A DNA stretch of 7,785 nt from positions 1 through 7,785 of the forward strand of contig JAFECY010000216.1 in assembly GCA_018241865.1 (NCBI GenBank). Reading direction: 5' to 3'. The notes beneath the pieces are model-generated. The model was not told the DNA's origin, did not search any database, and saw only the letters and a list, made by a program, of their open reading frames with translations. The stretch comes from Pseudomonadota bacterium (GTDB taxonomy: Bacteria; Pseudomonadota; Gammaproteobacteria; Burkholderiales; Burkholderiaceae_D). The position numbers and the translations under genes are program-made. This document shows, piece after piece, positions 1 through 7,785 of the stretch (positions are counted from its first letter, which is position 1; the number at the start of each line of letters is the position of its first letter).

Positions 1-34
1 AAATACAAATTTGGTCGCTTAAGCAATAAGCCGG

Positions 35-102
35 GTAGGGTGGGCACGCATTTGTGCCCACGCGGTTCGGCGCAGCGTGGGCACAATGCGTGCCCACCCT
101 AC
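35..102. repeat. REP/BIME-like long palindrome
   Basis: A near-perfect inverted repeat has arms at 35-63 and 75-102 around an 11-base centre. The left arm has one extra T in the run at 51-53. Each arm also folds on itself: TGGGCAC at 41-47 pairs with GTGCCCA at 54-60, and TGGGCAC at 78-84 pairs with GTGCCCA at 90-96. The layout is therefore two small hairpins in opposite orientation inside one large cruciform, as in paired REP elements. Similar GTAGGGTGGGCAC palindromes are known to me as dispersed repeats in proteobacteria, but I cannot confirm copy number here. It starts 14 bases beyond the smr stop, so it could protect the 3' end of that transcript or help terminate it. No strong T-run follows it, so it is not a classical intrinsic terminator. 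Confidence 0.75.
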
Positions 103-115
103 AGAAGATACGGTT

Positions 116-757
116 CTAGCCCTGCGCCTTCAACAGCACCACCAACGCCCCTGCACCCCCATCCGCTGCCCGTGCCTGACAAAAGGCGATCACTTCATTC
201 TTTTGCACCAGCCAGTTGCGCACCTTGTTCTTCAGCACCGGCGTCTTGTTGACCGATCCCAGTCCCTTGCCGTGAACGATGCGCACGCAGCGCAAGCCGC
301 GTTTGCCGGCTTCGCGTAAAAACCCCGCCAGCGCTTCGCGTGCCTCGTCGGTGCGCATGCCGTGCAGGTCGAGCTGACTCTGGATTACCCATTCGCCGCG
401 CCGCAGCTTGCGCAGCACGTCTTGCCCGATGCCTGCGCGGGCGTAGCTGAGGGCTTCGTCGCTGTCGAGCAGGGTTTCGGGGGTGAATTCGTCGGAGAGC
501 GATTCGCGCAACGCGGCTTGTTCATCGGCCAGGTGCTGGCGGGCGATCGGTTGCGGCGGGACAGGGGAGTGGGTGGCCTTGCCGCTGGGCGTCAGCGGTT
601 TGATGTCGCCGATGCTGCGGCGGAACAGGTCGGCTTCGCGGCTTGCTTCTTCTTCGCGCCGCTTGCGCCCGGCTTCTTCAGCCTTGCGCGTTTCTTCCTT
701 TGCCTTGATTTCCTTGCTCAATGACTTGAGCGCGGCGAAATCCTTGATGGTGGCCAT
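116..757 (-). CDS. Smr-domain protein (MutS2 C-terminal-like putative nuclease)
   Basis: A 213-residue cytosolic protein. Residues 1-50 form a highly charged Lys/Glu/Arg-rich helix, probably a coiled coil, followed by a Pro-containing linker. The C-terminal Smr domain spans roughly residues 125-212. It carries the family signature LDLHGMR at 129-135, the HGKG motif at 162-165 (IVHGKGLGS) and the closing GAGALVVLL at 201-209. Smr domains bind nucleic acid, and several nick or cleave DNA or RNA. Stand-alone forms of this length are common in proteobacteria (YdaL/SmrA/SmrB-like), and the substrate here cannot be told from sequence. The ATG start is supported by a good Shine-Dalgarno, AAGGTGA on the minus strand at 770-764, spaced six bases from it. 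It lies 71 bases downstream of trxB and may be cotranscribed with it. Family assignment is secure; function is open. Confidence 0.9.
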   Translation of the reverse strand: MATIKDFAALKSLSKEIKAKEETRKAEEAGRKRREEEASREADLFRRSIGDIKPLTPSGKATHSPVPPQPIARQHLADEQAALRESLSDEFTPETLLDSDEALSYARAGIGQDVLRKLRRGEWVIQSQLDLHGMRTDEAREALAGFLREAGKRGLRCVRIVHGKGLGSVNKTPVLKNKVRNWLVQKNEVIAFCQARAADGGAGALVVLLKAQG

Positions 758-788
758 GATGGTTCACCTTGGTGCGATCATCGAAACT

Positions 789-809
789 CCTCCCCCTTCA
801 AGGGGGAGG
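789..809. repeat. GC-rich perfect inverted repeat between trxB and smr
   Basis: Two 10-base arms (CCTCCCCCTT and AAGGGGGAGG) match perfectly around a single central C. More G-rich sequence (GGGTGGGGG) follows at 812-820. It sits 19 bases past the trxB stop and about 18 bases before the smr Shine-Dalgarno in the direction of transcription. In a trxB-smr message it would form a very stable hairpin, able to shield trxB mRNA from 3' exonucleases or reduce read-through into smr. Strings of this type recur between genes in many proteobacterial genomes, so it is probably a dispersed repeat. Copy number in this genome is not visible from one window. Confidence 0.7.
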
Positions 810-828
810 CAGGGTGGGGGATGGGTGC

Positions 829-1797
<969 letters not shown>

Positions 1798-1901
1798 TTA
1801 TTGAAAAAATAGCGCAAATCGGAAGATTCGGACTGTAGATGCAGGCGTACTGAAGAATTTCAACGGATGTATTCAATTCCGCTTAGTGTAAACTCGGTAA
1901 G

Positions 1902-1930
1902 ATTATAGTCGATGCAGCGTCAACGTTTGC
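1902..1930 (-). promoter_or_regulatory. Candidate trxB promoter in the divergent trxB/ftsK region
   Basis: On the minus strand there is a perfect TATAAT at 1907-1902, about 114 bases before the trxB ATG. At 17 bases' spacing, the hexamer at 1930-1925 is GCAAAC, a poor match to a sigma-70 -35 box. A better TTGACG at 1923-1918 is only 10 bases away, too close for a normal promoter. On the plus strand the same spot reads TATAGT at 1904-1909, a possible -10 for ftsK, so divergent promoters could overlap here. This is based on hexamer matching only. Confidence 0.3.
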
Positions 1931-2008
1931 GCCCGGTCACTTGTGTCTTCGCCAATGTTTGCCGGGGCGATAGCCCGCATCGCGATTGACGTACGAACCA
2001 GTAGATTT

Positions 2009-4336
2009 ATGACGAGAACAAGCCCAGCCTATACCCGCAACACCACTCCCGCCGAGCAACCCTTGCCGAACCGGCTGGTGCGCTTGTTGTCCGAAGCGCG
2101 CTGGTTAGTGCTGGCCGCGTTGGCGGTGTATCTGATTATCACCTTGCTCAGCTATGCCAAGGCCGACCCTGGGTGGTCGCATGGCGTGCAAGTGCCGACG
2201 CTGCACAACTGGGGCGGCCGCATCGGCGCTTGGACCGCTGATCTGATGTTGTACATCTTCGGTCTCTCGGCTTGGTGGTGGTGCGTACTGTTGTTGCGCT
2301 CGGTCTGGCTCGGCTATCGCCGCTTGTCACGCAAATATTTGCTGCAACAGGAAGATGAAGCGTCGCATCGTCACGAAGGCTGGATACGCGGTGTCGGCTT
2401 CGTGTTGATGTTGGCCGGTAGCGTGGCGCTCGAATATCTGCGCATGTACAGTTTGAAGGCGCAATTGCCGCGTGCGCCGGGTGGCGTGCTGGGCGAATTG
2501 ATCGGCCATGCCAGCCAGAGCGCGTTCGGCTTCACCGGCGCGACGTTATTATTTTTGCTGCTGTTCGGCGTGGGCTTCAGTTTGTATTTTCATGTGTCGT
2601 GGCTGGCGGTGGCGGAAAAAATCGGCGAAGGCATCGAGATATTGATTGCCAAAATCCGCAACCTGATCGCCGCGCGCGAAGACCGCAAGCTCGGCCAAGT
2701 TGCCGCAGTCAAGCGCGAAGAAGTGGTGGTGCAGGAGCGCGCCAAGATCGAAGTCGCCACGCCGATCCGCATCGAACCGCAAATCGTCTCGGTGCCGAAA
2801 TCGGAGCGGGTCGAGAAAGAAAAGCAGGTGTCGTTGTTCACCGATCTGCCGGATACCAACCTGCCGCCGCTGTCGCTGCTGGACGAGCCGCCGCCGGCGC
2901 AGGAAACCGTCAGCGTCGAAACGCTGGAATTTACCAGCCGTCTGATCGAGAAAAAACTGTCCGACTTCGGCATCGAAGTGAAAGTGGTGGCTGCCTATCC
3001 CGGCCCGGTGATTACCCGTTACGAAATCGAGCCGGCCACCGGCGTCAAGGGCAGCCAGATCGTCAACCTCGCGCGCGATTTGGCGCGTTCGCTGTCGCTG
3101 ACCTCGATTCGGGTGGTGGAAACTATTCCCGGCAAAAATTACATGGGCCTGGAACTGCCGAATCCGAAACGCCAGATCGTGCGCTTGACGGAAATTCTCG
3201 GCTCCAAGGTGTACAACGACAGCCATTCCAGCCTGACGGTGGCGCTGGGTAAAGACATCGCTGGTCATCCGGTGATCGCCGACCTCGCCAAGATGCCGCA
3301 CCTGTTGGTGGCCGGCACCACCGGCTCCGGCAAATCGGTCGGCATCAACGCCACCATTTTGTCGCTCTTGTACAAGGCCGATCCGAATCATGTGCGTCTG
3401 ATTTTGATCGATCCGAAAATGCTGGAAATGTCGGTGTATGAAGGCATTCCGCACCTGCTGGCGCCAGTCGTCACCGACATGCGCCAAGCCGGCCATGCGT
3501 TGAATTGGGCGGTGGCCGAGATGGAACGCCGCTACAAGTTGATGAGCAAGCTCGGCGTGCGTAACCTAGCCGGCTACAACAACAAGATCGAAGACGCTGA
3601 GAAGAAGGAAGAAAAAATTCCTAATCCTTTCAGTCTGACGCCTGATGCACCCGAGCCGCTGGAAAAACTGCCGACCATCGTCATCATCATCGACGAGCTG
3701 GCCGACCTGATGATGGTGGTCGGCAAGAAGGTGGAAGAACTGATCGCCCGTATCGCGCAAAAGGCGCGCGCGGCCGGCATCCATCTCATCCTCGCGACGC
3801 AGCGGCCTTCGGTCGATGTCATCACTGGCCTGATTAAGGCCAACATTCCGACTCGCATCGCTTTCCAGGTCAGCAGCAAAATCGACTCGCGCACCATCCT
3901 TGATCAGATGGGCGCGGAAACTTTGCTCGGCATGGGTGACATGCTGTACATGCCGCCGGGGACAGGCCTGCCGGTTCGCGTGCATGGTGCATTCGTTTCC
4001 GACGATGAAGTGCATCGCGTGGTCGAACATCTGAAAGCGCAGGGCGAGCCGAATTACATCGAAGGCATACTCGAAGGCGGTGTGGCCGAGGATGGCGGCG
4101 ACGGCGCACTGGGTGGCGAAGGCGGTGGCGGCGAGGGCGATGAATTGTATGACCAAGCGGTGGCAGTCGTGCTGAAGAATCGCCGCGCTTCCATCTCGCT
4201 GGTGCAGCGTCACCTGCGCATTGGTTACAATCGCGCCGCCCGCTTGCTGGAACAGATGGAGCAGAGCGGACTGGTCTCCACCATGCAATCCAACGGCAAC
4301 AGGGAAATCCTTGTCCCTGCCGGAAATACTGAATAA
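2009..4336 (+). CDS. ftsK: DNA translocase FtsK
   Basis: A 775-residue septal DNA pump. It couples cell division to chromosome-dimer resolution by translocating DNA towards KOPS-guided dif/XerCD sites. The N-terminus is membrane-embedded, with hydrophobic segments near residues 31-50, 74-97, 126-143 and 172-198. A charged linker of moderate length follows, much shorter than the one in E. coli FtsK. The RecA-like motor carries Walker A GTTGSGKS at 436-443 and Walker B IIIDELAD with D562/E563. A Gly/Glu-rich spacer near 690-712 leads to the C-terminal winged-helix gamma domain (714-775), the DNA-sequence-reading part. The frame is open upstream to a GTG at 1943, with an ATG at 1955. I chose the ATG at 2009 because the residues from there ([10 protein letters not shown]...) give a usual betaproteobacterial N-terminus, while the 22 extra residues look non-conserved. 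No start has a clear Shine-Dalgarno. It is first in a run with lolA and rarA. Confidence 0.96.
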   Translation: MTRTSPAYTRNTTPAEQPLPNRLVRLLSEARWLVLAALAVYLIITLLSYAKADPGWSHGVQVPTLHNWGGRIGAWTADLMLYIFGLSAWWWCVLLLRSVWLGYRRLSRKYLLQQEDEASHRHEGWIRGVGFVLMLAGSVALEYLRMYSLKAQLPRAPGGVLGELIGHASQSAFGFTGATLLFLLLFGVGFSLYFHVSWLAVAEKIGEGIEILIAKIRNLIAAREDRKLGQVAAVKREEVVVQERAKIEVATPIRIEPQIVSVPKSERVEKEKQVSLFTDLPDTNLPPLSLLDEPPPAQETVSVETLEFTSRLIEKKLSDFGIEVKVVAAYPGPVITRYEIEPATGVKGSQIVNLARDLARSLSLTSIRVVETIPGKNYMGLELPNPKRQIVRLTEILGSKVYNDSHSSLTVALGKDIAGHPVIADLAKMPHLLVAGTTGSGKSVGINATILSLLYKADPNHVRLILIDPKMLEMSVYEGIPHLLAPVVTDMRQAGHALNWAVAEMERRYKLMSKLGVRNLAGYNNKIEDAEKKEEKIPNPFSLTPDAPEPLEKLPTIVIIIDELADLMMVVGKKVEELIARIAQKARAAGIHLILATQRPSVDVITGLIKANIPTRIAFQVSSKIDSRTILDQMGAETLLGMGDMLYMPPGTGLPVRVHGAFVSDDEVHRVVEHLKAQGEPNYIEGILEGGVAEDGGDGALGGEGGGGEGDELYDQAVAVVLKNRRASISLVQRHLRIGYNRAARLLEQMEQSGLVSTMQSNGNREILVPAGNTE

Positions 4337-4349
4337 GCGGAAGAAAATA

Positions 4350-5000
4350 ATGATCGTGAAAATCAATGCACTTACTGGCCGGGCGTTGCTGCTGGCAGCA
4401 GGGTTGGCGCTGGCGAGTGCGCCGACCTGCGCCGCTGCGCTCGTCCAGTTCAAGAGTTTCGTCGCAGCCACTAAATCGGCCGAAGGCGAATTCACCCAGC
4501 GCATCGTCAAGGCCGACAAAGAAGGCAAGCCGCAAATTTCAAACGAAGCCAGCGGCAGCTTCGTCTTCTCGCGTCCCGGCAAGTTCATCTGGATTTACCA
4601 GAAACCTTACGAACAAGTGCTGCAGGCCGACGGCGAAAAACTCTACATCTACGACAAGGACTTGAACCAGGTCACGATCAAAAAGCTCGGTAACGCACTC
4701 GGCTCCTCGCCGGCTGCGATCCTGTTCGGCAGCAATGATCTGGAAAAGAATTTCACTCTGAAGGAAGCGGGAACCAAGGAAGGTTTGGAATGGCTGGAAG
4801 CGGTGCCGAAAGCTAAAGACACGACCTTCGAGCGCATCGGCATTGGTATGCGCAACGGCATGCCGGAAGCGATGGAGCTGCGCGATTCCTTCGGCCAAAT
4901 TTCGCTGCTGACTTTCAAGAAGTTCGAGAAAAATCCGCCAGTCAAAGCAGGACAATTCAAGTTTGACGTGCCCAAGGGCGCGGACGTATTCCAACAGTAA
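4350..5000 (+). CDS. lolA: Outer-membrane lipoprotein carrier protein LolA
   Basis: A 216-residue periplasmic chaperone. It takes lipoproteins released by the LolCDE transporter of the inner membrane and hands them to LolB at the outer membrane. A Sec signal peptide is visible: basic start, hydrophobic stretch about residues 11-24, then PTCAAA, with likely cleavage near residues 28-30. The mature part holds the family hallmarks: GEFTQ near 46-50, [23 protein letters not shown] at about 75-97, and [12 protein letters not shown] (98-109), the beta-strands of the lipid-binding half-barrel. The ATG at 4350 is chosen over an upstream in-frame ATG at 4221, because 4221 lies inside ftsK and adds no signal-like sequence. 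A purine-rich GCGGAAGA stands before 4350. It begins 13 bases after the ftsK stop, so it is almost certainly in the same transcript. A Gram-negative outer membrane is implied. Confidence 0.96.
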   Translation: MIVKINALTGRALLLAAGLALASAPTCAAALVQFKSFVAATKSAEGEFTQRIVKADKEGKPQISNEASGSFVFSRPGKFIWIYQKPYEQVLQADGEKLYIYDKDLNQVTIKKLGNALGSSPAAILFGSNDLEKNFTLKEAGTKEGLEWLEAVPKAKDTTFERIGIGMRNGMPEAMELRDSFGQISLLTFKKFEKNPPVKAGQFKFDVPKGADVFQQ

Positions 5001-6286
5001 TGTCTGCCATTCCTCTCGCCGAACGCCTGCGTCCGAAAACGCTGGACGACGTGATCGGCCAGCAGCATCTGCTTGGCCCCGGCAAGCCGCTGCGCGTGGC
5101 CTTTGAATCGGGCGAGCCGCATTCCATGATCCTGTGGGGTCCGCCGGGCGTTGGCAAGACCACGCTGGCACGTTTGATGGCCGATAGTTTCAACGCCGAA
5201 TTCATCGCTTTGTCGGCGGTGCTGTCCGGGGTGAAGGATATCCGCGAAGCGGTCGAGCACGCGCAAGTCATCCGCGCCAATTCCGGCCGTCGCACCATCT
5301 TGTTCGTCGATGAAGTGCATCGCTTCAACAAGAGCCAGCAGGATGCCTTTTTGCCGCATGTCGAAAGCGGCTTGTTCACCTTCATCGGCGCTACGACCGA
5401 GAATCCATCGTTTGAAGTGAATGGCGCGTTGCTGTCGCGCGCTGCGGTGTATGTACTGAAATCGCTGTCGGATGACGACCTCGACGAATTGATCGATCGC
5501 GCCTGCATCCAGGAACTCGATGGCCTTGATTTCACGGCGGAAGCGAAAGCCACGCTGATTGCCAGCGCCGACGGCGATGGCCGCAAGCTGTTGAACAACC
5601 TAGAAATCGTCGCCCGCGCCGCTGCCGCCAACGAACAGCAGGAAGTCGATGACGCCTTGCTTGCTTCCGCCCTCGCGGAAAACCTGCGCCGCTTCGACAA
5701 AGGCGGCGATGCTTTCTATGACCAGATATCCGCCTTGCACAAGTCGGTGCGTGGCTCGAATCCCGATGCCGCGCTGTACTGGTTCGTGCGTATGTTGGAC
5801 GGCGGCGCTGATCCGCGTTACCTCGCACGTCGCATCATCCGCATGGCATCGGAAGATATCGGTCTGGCCGATCCGCGCGCCTTGCGTCTGTCGCTGGATG
5901 CGGCCGAGGTGTATGAACGGCTCGGCTCGCCGGAAGGCGAACTGGCGCTGGCCGAGGCGGTGGTGTATCTCGCCTGCGCCGCCAAGTCGAATGCGGTGTA
6001 CAAGGCTTACAACGCAGCGCGCGCCTTCGTCGCCAAGGACAAGTCGCACGGTGTGCCGGAGCATTTGCGCAACGCACCGACCAAGTTGATGAAGGAACTC
6101 GGCTACGGCAAGTTGTACCGTTATGCGCACGACGAACCGGATGCTTATGCGGCAGGAGAAACGTATCTGCCCGATGGGATGCGCGAGCCGGGCTGGTATC
6201 AGCCAGTGCCAAGAGGTCTAGAAATAAAAATTGCTGAAAAACTCGCTCTTCTGCGGAAGTTGGATGAAAAAGCGGGTAAAAAATAA
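5000..6286 (+). CDS. rarA: Replication-associated recombination protein A (AAA+ ATPase RarA/MgsA)
   Basis: A 428-residue cytosolic AAA+ protein related to clamp-loader subunits and eukaryotic WRNIP1/Mgs1. It acts at stalled replication forks and on single-stranded DNA ends. Motifs: [16 protein letters not shown] (11-26), the conserved start of the AAA+ fold; Walker A GPPGVGKT (47-54); Walker [16 protein letters not shown] (101-115, D104/E105); sensor 1 GATTENPSF (130-138); and LLSRA with the likely arginine finger near R147. The C-terminal MgsA tetramerisation domain follows, with [18 protein letters not shown] and SEDIGLADP recognisable. Its ATG overlaps the lolA stop by one base (TAATG), which suggests translational coupling. 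The final 25 or so codons use AGA, CTA and ATA and are near 40% GC, unlike the rest of the gene, though the protein end ([18 protein letters not shown]) still looks normal for the family. serS usually comes next in related genomes but is absent here. Confidence 0.96.
   Translation: MSAIPLAERLRPKTLDDVIGQQHLLGPGKPLRVAFESGEPHSMILWGPPGVGKTTLARLMADSFNAEFIALSAVLSGVKDIREAVEHAQVIRANSGRRTILFVDEVHRFNKSQQDAFLPHVESGLFTFIGATTENPSFEVNGALLSRAAVYVLKSLSDDDLDELIDRACIQELDGLDFTAEAKATLIASADGDGRKLLNNLEIVARAAAANEQQEVDDALLASALAENLRRFDKGGDAFYDQISALHKSVRGSNPDAALYWFVRMLDGGADPRYLARRIIRMASEDIGLADPRALRLSLDAAEVYERLGSPEGELALAEAVVYLACAAKSNAVYKAYNAARAFVAKDKSHGVPEHLRNAPTKLMKELGYGKLYRYAHDEPDAYAAGETYLPDGMREPGWYQPVPRGLEIKIAEKLALLRKLDEKAGKK
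6203..6286. other. Compositional breakpoint in the 3' end of rarA
   Basis: A hand count gives 33 G/C in these 84 bases (39%), against 33 of 60 (55%) at 6061-6120 just upstream. Codons rare in the rest of the run (AGA at 6212, CTA at 6218, ATA at 6224) cluster here. The AT-rich style then continues into the methyltransferase gene. This is consistent with the left end of the acquired DNA lying inside rarA and replacing its last codons without breaking the protein. Lysine-rich protein ends also lower GC by themselves, so the breakpoint is a proposal rather than a certainty. Confidence 0.4.
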
Positions 6287-6351
6287 AGACAACTAAATTC
6301 AAGAAACGTGTAGCTGGTTTAGATGCCAGTGAATCAGAAAACGACAAATAT

Positions 6352-7785
6352 ATGCCAACACTTCACTGGGTCGGAAAAAACAAGGTGGTCAACCATCACC
6401 ATGATGTGCCATTCCGTTTGCTGGATAAGAAATACAGCTTCACAGCAAATGAAGGCACGCCTGCCAATTCCACAAACAACCGCATCATTCATGGTGACAA
6501 CCTGGAAGCCTTGAAGAGCCTTCTACCTGAGTTTGAAGGCAAGGTGAATTGCATCTACATTGATCCACCTTACAACACGGGTAATGAAGGCTGGGTGTAC
6601 AACGATGCCGTGAATGATCCCAAGATCAAGAAATGGCTTGGTCAAGTAGTAGGCAAAGAAGGTGAAGACTTAAGCAGACACGATAAGTGGCTGTGCATGA
6701 TGTATCCACGCCTGAAATTGCTACATCGTTTGTTGGCTGATGATGGGGTGATTTTTGTTTCGATTGATGACAACGAACAAGCAAATTTGAAATTGTTAAT
6801 GGATGAGATTTTTGGCTCTACAAAGATGCTTGCGGACTTTGTATGGCGAACTGATGGGAATTTTGACAATCAGGCAAAAATCAAGATTTGCCATGAATAT
6901 GTTTTGTGTTACTGCAAAAAACCAGATAAGTTTGAACATCCACCAGTTATTGATCCAAGTGTCAAAGATGGAAGCAAGCTGTTTCGCCCAATAATTAGAA
7001 ACACCATTGTTAAAAACGGTCCTAAAAATCCAATGTCAGAAATTACGCTTCCAGCGGGATTTCCTGCTGATTTTGTTGAAGGTGTGATTGACAAGAGAAG
7101 CGACATTTGGCCAAGAATTCACAGCAAATGTAAAGTTGTAGACTCAAAGTTGGTTGGGAGTGTGGTTTTTGAAAGTGGCTGGAGTTCTTTGTCTCTTTTG
7201 AAAGAATTCATAGAATCGGATTTTCAGCCTGTATTGGATACCAAGGGGCAACAGACCACATTCGTACTTACTCAATCTGGTGCGATTGAATCGATCAAGA
7301 AACGTGATAAACCTAGTCATGTAATCAGCACTCTGTCTGCTTTGGGAAACACACAATCCATGTCGGCACAATTGGCGGAAATATCCATTAATTTTGATTA
7401 TCCGAAACCAAATGATTTCGTTGGATACTTGATTAGTATGCTTGGCGAAAACTGCGAGATAGTTCTTGATTCTTTCGCAGGTTCAGGGACTACTGCCCAT
7501 GCAGTCTTAAAGCTGAATGCTCGAGATGGTTGCAATCGTCGTTTCATCCTATGTGAAATGATGGATTACGCAGAGACCATCACTGCTGAACGGGTTCGCC
7601 GTGTCATTAACGGATATGGCGAAGGCAACAAGGCAGTTGAAGGCACAGGCGGCGGATTTGATTTCCACACCGTTGGAACCGCTCTGTTCAAAGAGGACAA
7701 GAACCTCAATGAAGATGTGGGTGCGGATGCCATTAGAGATTATGTCGCCTACACAGAAAGCATCCCTGCCGAGAAACGGTTTATC
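6352..7785 (+). CDS. Adenine-specific DNA methyltransferase, type III Mod-like (incomplete at window edge)
   Basis: At least 478 codons with no stop before the window ends, so the C-terminus is missing. The protein is a beta-class N6-adenine methyltransferase. GDNLE at 48-52 is followed by catalytic motif IV DPPYNTG (71-77). A long variable section of about 160-345 is probably the target-recognition region. FDYPKP follows at 348-353, then the AdoMet-binding DSFAGSGTT with F375. That order and size fit Mod of type III restriction-modification systems, which methylates one strand and guides the Res helicase-nuclease; a res gene would be expected to the right. A solitary methyltransferase or another defence system remains possible. 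The start is uncertain. The frame is open back to 6280 and the residues there (KKRVAGLDASESENDKY) look like real protein, yet the only start-like codon is ATA at 6283, overlapping the rarA stop. Low GC (about 28-55% by 60-base line) marks it as foreign to its neighbours. Confidence 0.88.
   Translation, partial: MPTLHWVGKNKVVNHHHDVPFRLLDKKYSFTANEGTPANSTNNRIIHGDNLEALKSLLPEFEGKVNCIYIDPPYNTGNEGWVYNDAVNDPKIKKWLGQVVGKEGEDLSRHDKWLCMMYPRLKLLHRLLADDGVIFVSIDDNEQANLKLLMDEIFGSTKMLADFVWRTDGNFDNQAKIKICHEYVLCYCKKPDKFEHPPVIDPSVKDGSKLFRPIIRNTIVKNGPKNPMSEITLPAGFPADFVEGVIDKRSDIWPRIHSKCKVVDSKLVGSVVFESGWSSLSLLKEFIESDFQPVLDTKGQQTTFVLTQSGAIESIKKRDKPSHVISTLSALGNTQSMSAQLAEISINFDYPKPNDFVGYLISMLGENCEIVLDSFAGSGTTAHAVLKLNARDGCNRRFILCEMMDYAETITAERVRRVINGYGEGNKAVEGTGGGFDFHTVGTALFKEDKNLNEDVGADAIRDYVAYTESIPAEKRFI

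Noticed and set aside
40..319. Two small plus-strand open frames over the palindrome and the smr 3' end
   Set aside because: They run antisense to the Smr domain and through a palindromic repeat, with Pro/His-rich low-complexity products.
789..809. The GC-rich hairpin as an intrinsic terminator of trxB
   Set aside because: On the transcribed strand the bases after the stem read AGTTTCG, with only three Ts in a row, not a U-tract.
1943..2008. Upstream GTG (1943) or ATG (1955) start for ftsK
   Set aside because: The 22 extra residues look unlike an FtsK N-terminus and no Shine-Dalgarno supports them; the ATG at 2009 gives the usual length. Not fully excluded.
2549..3496. Long minus-strand open frame of 315 codons opposite ftsK
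   Set aside because: It is antisense to the conserved FtsK motor and linker, is His/Arg/Gln-rich with no recognisable domain, and is the usual by-product of GC-biased codons.
3566..4588. Minus-strand open frame of 340 codons opposite the ftsK 3' end and lolA start
   Set aside because: It spans two real genes on the other strand and has no family motif; a shadow frame.
6323..6514. 63-codon plus-strand open frame starting at 6323
   Set aside because: It overlaps the methyltransferase frame almost entirely in another phase and its product has no recognisable features.
6352..7785. Phase-variable mod (simple sequence repeat switch)
   Set aside because: I saw no homopolymer or short tandem repeat tract long enough to switch expression in the visible part of the gene.

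Overview
The window looks like a chromosome segment from a betaproteobacterium of the order Burkholderiales, possibly near Oxalobacteraceae. That placement rests on protein sequence character and gene order, not on a database match. The core genes have GC-rich codon use. The right-hand end changes to clearly AT-richer DNA.

Left to right. A REP/BIME-like palindrome lies at 35-102. On the minus strand, trxB (thioredoxin reductase) is followed by a gene for a Smr-domain protein, with a small GC-rich perfect inverted repeat between them. A divergent intergenic region of about 220 bp then separates trxB from a plus-strand run: ftsK (chromosome translocase and division protein), lolA (periplasmic lipoprotein chaperone) and rarA (replication-associated AAA+ ATPase). 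ftsK and lolA are 13 bases apart, and lolA and rarA share one base (TAATG), so the three probably form one transcript. The order trxB / ftsK-lolA-rarA is widely conserved in beta- and gammaproteobacteria, where serS usually comes next.

serS does not follow rarA here. From about 6283 to the window edge there is an incomplete open frame for a beta-class adenine-specific DNA methyltransferase (DPPY early, FAGSGTT late), most like the Mod subunit of type III restriction-modification systems. Its GC content is much lower than that of the neighbours, and lowest over the probable target-recognition region. The last 25 or so codons of rarA already show the AT-rich codon style, so the edge of the acquired DNA may lie inside the 3' end of rarA. 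The methyltransferase frame is open from just before the rarA stop but has no ATG until 6352. The rarA stop region reads ATAA where an ATGA start-stop overlap could once have been.

I found no clearly undescribed system. The accessory part is the first part of what is probably a restriction-modification locus or defence island continuing to the right. The points most worth following are the junction inside rarA, the missing conventional start of mod, and the two palindromic repeats.
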